DNA from: Siphonodentalium dalli
Lineage: Eukaryota; Mollusca; Scaphopoda; Gadilida; Siphonodentaliidae
NCBI GenBank assembly: GCA_032622095.1
Contig: CP136063.1
Location: 178,167,956 to 178,231,955, forward strand
Length of the DNA stretch: 64,000 bases
Reading direction: 5' to 3'
The notes beneath the pieces were generated by a model. It did no database searches. It saw nothing but the letters and a program-made list of their open reading frames with translations, and had not been told where the DNA came from. The stretch's first letter is position 1; every line of letters begins with the position of its first letter. Of the stretch, positions 60,801 to 64,000 are shown piece after piece. The position numbers and the translations under genes were made by a program.

Positions 60801-63003
60801 GTTCCAGCACCTGGTTTTTCGGCACTTCGGACGCTTCATCACCTGGTAATTTTCAGACCAACAAAACTATCAGTGATGGCTAGATTTGATTTTTATTTCC
60901 ATTCATTACAATAAAATGTGATAAAACATGTAAATTGGTGGATAACAAAAACAAACAAAGGATAGTACACATCATAACGATGGCAGAGAACATAAATATA
61001 TCATACACACTAAGGTACATCTATGTTCATCTGCGGCTCCAACGTGTGTACTAAACGATAGAAAATTGTACACCTAAGCGTTGATCAATAAAGATCATTC
61101 CTTTTTAATTTTAAATTTCCTGATAATTGAGACAATAAAGAGCGTTTGTCTCACTGATGTCTGGAATGTTGAAAATACTGATACATTTGTATATCTAAGC
61201 TTTCTCATGGTATAGACAGCCCGCGTATTATAATACAACAAGCATTTATTTACTGTTCTATGGATTGAATATATCTACTTTTTTTTCACTATGTTCCAAA
61301 ACGTATTCAACAAAGTGCCAAAATGTCCAAGTGCTTGGGCTGATAAACCCAGGTGCTGAAACGTCCAGAAAACGAGGTGCCGAAACGTCCAGGTGCTGAA
61401 ACGTCCTGCACCTGAGAAATGACCAGAGACTTATCATTGTTGACTTGTAACATTAAGTCTTGAGATGGAGTGTCTGTCATTTGCAGAATGAGCTCTCCAG
61501 AGGGGGAATTTGGTAACGTTATCCCACAGTGGGCTAGCATCAACAAATTCACCCTCTGGGGACCTTAGACCTTAGGCCTCAACTGCTACGAGTTACCTAG
61601 GATCATATTGAAGTCCCCCAGTTGAAGTTGTTTATGTTCACCTATTAGTCACCTTGATTATGCATTTTATCTTCCGCAAATTAGGGGATATAGAAAGTGA
61701 ACAGAATGAAAAAGTATCTAAAACAATGTAAATTTAAGACTACAGATACTTTGCAGAGGATGAGGCCTGAGCAGAATGAGGTCCCCCAGATGGTGAATTT
61801 AGTGATGCTTGCCTGCTGTGTGGGGTAGCGTCACTAAATTCACCCTCTGGGGACCTCACTTCTGCAAATGACAGACACACTATTTCAAGGCTTGTGTACC
61901 ATAATACTATAATTACTACTGCTGGCTGATCAAATCTTGTGTATTTATGAGCCCTCATAAGCTAACAAAACTGTTTACTGTTTATTTACCAGGCCAGGCA
62001 CATCCTGAATTCCACTATTATAGTGGTATATGACCATTACCGTTTTGTGAATTTGATAAGGAGGGATAATCCAAAATCAAGTTTCACACAAATTATTCAA
62101 AATCAGTGTCGCACTAATTCGGTATCATACATATATGTTGTCCGGGAGAATGATTAATCATGACGGCACACGATAAGTTTATTAACAACCAACTATCATT
62201 AAATTAATTGTAATGTTGTTATGAAGGAGCGATTGAGTCATCCTGTTATTGTAATTTAGAAAAGCATATATTGGTAATATTATTGAATAACAAAGCTGGC
62301 GCAAAAGATTAAACTACAAATTTTATCGGAAGACTGTTCATTAGCTGCGATATTGTTCAGAGTAATATTTGGCCATGCACTGTTATGCGCCGTCTTATAT
62401 TCCCGAAGCAAATAAAGGAAATATGAATATGTTATGATCAAATACCACTATAGTAGTGGAATTCAGCATGTGCCTGACCTGTTTACAAGCATTTTTTCCC
62501 CCATGATTTTACTGCATTAATTGCATATTTGGTAACATATTTCTATGGTGGAAAGTTTTACACAAATTATTCAATTGATTGGGGCATGTCCTGAACAAAT
62601 ATTATACCCAGAGTTTTGAGTTGGAGGAATCAATCAGTATAAAACTATTAATTATTATCAATAATAAATAATAAATTTGAATATTTTTGATTGGTCCCCG
62701 AATATTGATTTTGAAAATCAATAATATATAATAGATGACATGGGGTACACAATGGATAATTTTTTTTAAAGCTAGTATGACACGTTATTGTATATAACAC
62801 CAGCTCTATGAGCATTTGGCCGACTGAGTACTGAAAATACATATTAAAATGCTCCAGATTTATTTCAGACCATTTTCAAACTGAAACTTACTGTTGTTGA
62901 AAATATTGTAGTGAAATTTCCAAACATTGTATGGATCAATTTCACCAACATAAATGCACTGCCTGACTGGGTCCACAGCTATATCATGTGGATTCTTTAA
63001 ACC
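51668..63003 (-). CDS. PAM: peptidylglycine alpha-amidating monooxygenase, 3' end of gene (3 exons)
   Basis: PAM makes C-terminally amidated neuropeptides in secretory granules: PHM hydroxylates the terminal Gly and PAL cleaves it to amide plus glyoxylate. Visible exons in gene order: 63003-62892, 59474-59277, 51843-51668. They join in frame (486 nt, 161 residues plus TGA). They encode the last NHL/PAL blade (NPHDIAVDPVRQCIYVGEI), a short luminal stalk, one transmembrane helix (about 20 hydrophobic residues in SLIIGALLIIPVVLLLIITV) and a cytosolic tail with NLGNF, KGFDALSTEESD and an acidic cluster, as in vertebrate PAM tails. PHM and most of PAL lie outside the window to the right. Arthropods typically split PHM and PAL, so a membrane-anchored tail after PAL fits a mollusc or deuterostome-like layout. 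Confidence 0.95.
51844..52355. other. PAM intron, no feature seen
   Basis: First part of the roughly 7.4-kb intron before the PAM tail exon. Nothing recognised. Confidence 0.35.
52356..52482. repeat. 127-bp imperfect hairpin
   Basis: GTTCCAAGAATTATGT at the left and ACATAATTCTTGGAAC at the right. Inner segments (GGTAAGAAATGAGTGCACG / GCACGTTTCTTAC) also pair. Confidence 0.75.
53209..53272. mobile_element. family D remnant
   Basis: GAGGCCTAAGCAGAATAACA and CATTCTGCAAATGACAGACA, with most of the palindrome deleted; ends TTTCCAGAATTG. Confidence 0.7.
53480..53712 (+). mobile_element. family E MITE
   Basis: TTAACCATCTCTATACTAAA, CATCTGGAGGGGTTTTCAGG, internal hairpin GATAATAAGTTTAACAAATG / GTTGAACTTATTATC, end TATTTAGTACAGAATGTG-TTAA. 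Confidence 0.85.
53713..54925. other. PAM intron, no clear feature
   Basis: AT-rich. Around 54480-54700 the text (CAAAATTTACAAAACCGGTC; TTATTACATGATCC) resembles 63040-63060 and 63420-63560, so a weak repeat is present there. No gene. Confidence 0.4.
54930..55310. repeat. dispersed repeat, family I (copy 2)
   Basis: ATTATACAATGTTGTGTACA and its inverse, CAACCTGGATGAGTACAAG, and the end CCGGATTATCAAGTGACGGC / GCCCAATCAGAAATAGTG / TTAGTTAAGGGATGG, opposite in orientation to 23226-23805. Contains a T run (about 55089-55110). Confidence 0.75.
55630..55712 (+). repeat. short tandem repeat, 3 copies of about 20-27 bp
   Basis: ATGGATCGCAGATATATTCA three times; the last two are followed by TAATAAA. 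Confidence 0.9.
55838..55950 (+). mobile_element. family E fragment, left part
   Basis: TTAACCCTTTCCGTACTAAA, ATTCTCCCATTCAGTTATAA, GAGGGGTGTTCAGGAAAAA, then lost. Confidence 0.8.
55968..56577 (+). repeat. dispersed repeat, family C2, full copy
   Basis: ACTAGAGATGAGCTTGTCCC at the start, two tandem copies of a unit with GTCGAAAAAGGGGGATAACT and GCAGGTGCACAGGTTCCCAT, a GGACGGACGG tail and a terminal hairpin TATACCCCCC ... GGGGGGTATAAT. Confidence 0.75.
56083..56117 (+). repeat. short interstitial telomere-like tract
   Basis: Around five degenerate CCCTAA units, two of them perfect (CTAACCCTAACCCTAACC), inside the family C2 copy. Confidence 0.8.
56789..57053 (+). mobile_element. family B MITE, complete
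   Basis: TTAA at 56785-56788 and 57054-57057. Left end CCCTTTCATGATGGGAGCTG, right end CCAGTCATAGAAGGG. Spacer CTTACAAGGTCAAGG between two hairpins. Confidence 0.9.
57310..57494 (+). mobile_element. family B MITE, left end degraded
   Basis: CAATATATTCTCTGATATAT, spacer TTTACCTCGACAGCCAGTGC, second hairpin, CCCGTCATGAAAGGG-TTAA. Confidence 0.82.
57870..58345 (+). repeat. dispersed repeat, family C, about three tandem units
   Basis: Starts CAAGAGGTTGCACCAGTGGT and GGCATACCCCCATGG. Units with CGGATGGACAAAAAAACCCC, CATTTCCAGATAACAAAAG and ATACCAAATTTCATTGATAT follow; ends CAGTATACTCCCC ... GGGGTATATT. Confidence 0.75.
58425..59012 (+). repeat. dispersed repeat, family C, second copy
   Basis: CAAGAGGTGTGCACTCGAGT and AGCATACCCCCACCGTGG; two units with GTTAAAGTTATTAAGTCAGA and TTTCTAAGTCAAAATAAGTC; tail GACGGACGGACGGACG and a hairpin end TATACCCCCC / GAGGGTATAATAA. 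Confidence 0.75.
59277..59474 (-). CDS. PAM: PAM penultimate exon (stalk and transmembrane helix)
   Basis: On the minus strand: acceptor TTTATATTCCAG, donor TCAG/GTACGG. CT completes Thr from the previous exon; the exon then encodes GGVNSPVLLNETFNTAIKKS, MEVVASTEHGAEQDDYTPS and the membrane helix, ending VRLYHS plus G of Gly. NET (in LLNETF) is a possible N-glycosylation site in the luminal stalk. Confidence 0.95.
59512..59717 (+). mobile_element. family E MITE, right part lost
   Basis: CTTTCTTTACTAAATGAATT, TGGAATGGTCTATTTTTCAT, TTGGTGGGAAATGTTCAGAT, AACAAACGGCC. Lies just beyond the PAM exon acceptor. Confidence 0.8.
59771..60030 (+). mobile_element. family E MITE, near complete
   Basis: CCCCTCTATACTAAATGGAT, GGAATTGTCTATTATTCATT, internal hairpin GATAATAAGTACAACAAACG / GTTGAACTTATTATC, end CAATGAGTATTTAGTACAG. 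Confidence 0.85.
60031..60736. other. PAM intron, no feature seen
   Basis: AT-rich, with one short G-rich stretch (60493-60508). Nothing recognised. Confidence 0.4.
60737..61410. mobile_element. 674-bp element with repeated GGACGTTTCGGCACCT ends and 11-bp duplication
   Basis: The left end has TGCTGGACGTTTCGACACCT followed by variants of GGACGTTTCGGCAC; the right end carries the inverse (AGGTGCCGAAACGTCCAGGT, then TGAAACGTCCTGCA). CCTGAGAAATG occurs at 60726-60736 and 61411-61421. The interior is AT-rich and non-coding. Long duplication plus repetitive ends suggests a MULE-like element. Confidence 0.75.
61454..61894. mobile_element. family D hAT-like element, long form
   Basis: TAAGTCTTGAGATGGAGTG ... 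CACACTATTTCAAGGCTTG, with flanks TGTAACAT (61446-61453) and TGTACCAT (61895-61902), 7 of 8 identical. The middle has CACCTTGATTATGCATTTTA and AAATTAGGGGATATAGAAAG. Confidence 0.88.
61990..62481. mobile_element. 492-bp element with 46-bp palindrome-bearing inverted ends
   Basis: CAGGCCAGGCACATCCTGAA at the left mirrors TTCAGCATGTGCCTGACCTG at the right. Each end contains TCCACTATTATAGTGG, itself palindromic. TTTAC flanks both sides (61985-61989, 62482-62486). Non-coding. Confidence 0.82.
62482..62891. other. PAM intron, no feature seen
   Basis: AT-rich, no recognisable feature. Confidence 0.35.
62892..63003 (-). CDS. PAM: PAM exon encoding an NHL/PAL segment
   Basis: On the minus strand: acceptor AATATTTTTCAG, donor CAACA/GTAAGT. 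Phase 0 start; encodes GLKNPHDIAVDPVRQCIYVG, EIDPYNVWKFHYNIFNN and one base of Thr. NPHDIAVDP and IYVGEI are typical of the final blade of the alpha-hydroxyglycine amidating lyase propeller; vertebrate PAM has GLKNPHDIAVDP at the same place. Confidence 0.95.
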
Positions 63004-63629
63004 CTGAAAAATATTTGAGGAAAAATATATATGAATATTTATTACATGATCCAACCCAAATTACATTCATGAAACCAATTATATAATAATGATATGCAAC
63101 GGACATTGTATAACAGGAAATAGTGCCTGGACTGGTGTAACTAAATGTATTATTGTTGTGCAAACGTGATTTGGAATGAAGAAGAATCAGTGCCTGTGAC
63201 TGATATTGATATAGTTTGAAATTGTATTTCAGTAAATTTACGCCCTTAAATACGTCAAAGAATCTTATTTATCATGGGACTAATTCTTTGTGAGAGAAAA
63301 CAATGCATAGTTGCATGAAACATCATCACACGCCTTATAGAAGCCACTGTTAGTTTCATGTCCCATTTATTGGTTTAAGTATGTTTCATGGGCGTGTTGG
63401 ATCAAGTAATAAATAGAATCTACAACCCGTCCCCAGTTTATACCGAAATTTACAAAACTCTTCCAGTAAATTAGGTTTGGACCTCGCAAAAGGCTCGGTT
63501 TTGTAAATTTCGTTATAAACTCAGAACTCACTGTAGATCCTCTATATATATTATACATCAGACCAGTTGACATGGAAAATGGTTACTTGTTTAGTACTGG
63601 GTAAATATTGATTTAAAGCAATCTATGTA
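63004..63629. other. PAM intron with a weak repeat, no gene
   Basis: TTACATGATCC, AAATTTACAAAACT and CTCACTGTAGATCC resemble 54480-54620. No upstream PAM exon is recognisable before the window ends. Confidence 0.4.
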
Positions 63630-63631
63630 AT

Positions 63632-63720
63632 GGTTAGAGCACAAGAATTGTTCTTTACCAGAATCAATCGAGTCGAAGACGAGATTTATTCTGGTAAAGA
63701 ACTTTTCGCGTGCTCTGACC
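63632..63720. repeat. hairpin, about 33-bp imperfect arms
   Basis: GGTTAGAGCACAAGAATTGT, TCTTTACCAGAAT at the left; ATTCTGGTAAAGAAC and GCGTGCTCTGACC at the right. It accounts for the overlapping open frames on both strands at 63630-63928. Confidence 0.8.
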
Positions 63721-64000
63721 GACTTAGAGCAGAATTAATCCCACAGAAGGCAATTAACTGGATATATGCCATTGAGCGTGTTTTGACGACAACCCGTGCG
63801 CTGGCCGCGATTGGACACAATAGCCGGTTAACCACGCCCAACGATGTGATTAACATGAATTGATCGCCGTTGAATGTGAATAGATATGTCCGAAACAATA
63901 CAGACTGGTCCCAATTTGAAGCTCCCATATGATTTGTCTGTTATGAGTTGCGTGTGCCTAACAATGGGGATAATCATTGAACTATTCCTTAGTCAGCCTT

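Noticed and set aside
62648-62842. Extra PAM exon on the minus strand just after the NHL exon
   Set aside because: The frame lacks a fitting acceptor and donor, and the 62892 and 59474 borders already join in phase (A + CT).

Overview
This is a piece of an AT-rich, intron-rich animal genome. It holds parts of two conserved nuclear genes that point towards each other, in a sea of short, mostly non-autonomous transposons. A bifunctional-type, membrane-anchored PAM tail, a vertebrate-like POLG and repeats of a kind I associate with molluscs suggest a lophotrochozoan, most likely a mollusc. That assignment is inference.

Gene 1 (+ strand, 1466-35135) is the 3' half of POLG, the catalytic subunit of mitochondrial DNA polymerase gamma. 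Fifteen exons join in one consistent frame (680 residues plus stop). They cover the spacer/linker and the whole polymerase domain, with motifs A, B and C intact. The exonuclease half must lie to the left of the window. The gene includes a 24-nt microexon. Introns are filled with mobile DNA, and in several places repeats reach to within about 40 nt or less of a splice acceptor.

Gene 2 (- strand, 63003-51668) is the 3' end of PAM (peptidylglycine alpha-amidating monooxygenase). Three exons give the last piece of the lyase NHL propeller, a short luminal stalk with a transmembrane helix, and a conserved acidic cytosolic tail. The two genes are convergent and about 16.5 kb apart. One unassigned candidate terminal exon (47333-47454, +) lies between them.

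Mobile DNA: (A) palindromic TA-flanked MITEs; (B and E) two TTAA-flanked families sharing TTAACCCTTTC ends, piggyBac-like; (D) hAT-like palindromes with exact 8-bp duplications; a 2.9-kb hAT relic (11026-13937) with a BED-finger start and an 8-bp duplication; two Helitrons joined head to tail (28044-29344); a 2.6-kb element with 60-bp CACTGG-type ends and a 5-bp duplication (36857-39457); MULE-like elements with 9- and 11-bp duplications; a tRNA-derived SINE; and several dispersed families.

The most informative structures are local rearrangements inside POLG: an inverted copy of the exon 9 acceptor that starts exactly inside a MITE; a MITE whose centre matches the intron just upstream of exon 5; and a decayed in-phase copy of the start of exon 8. 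No bacterial-type features, CRISPR arrays or rRNA genes were seen.
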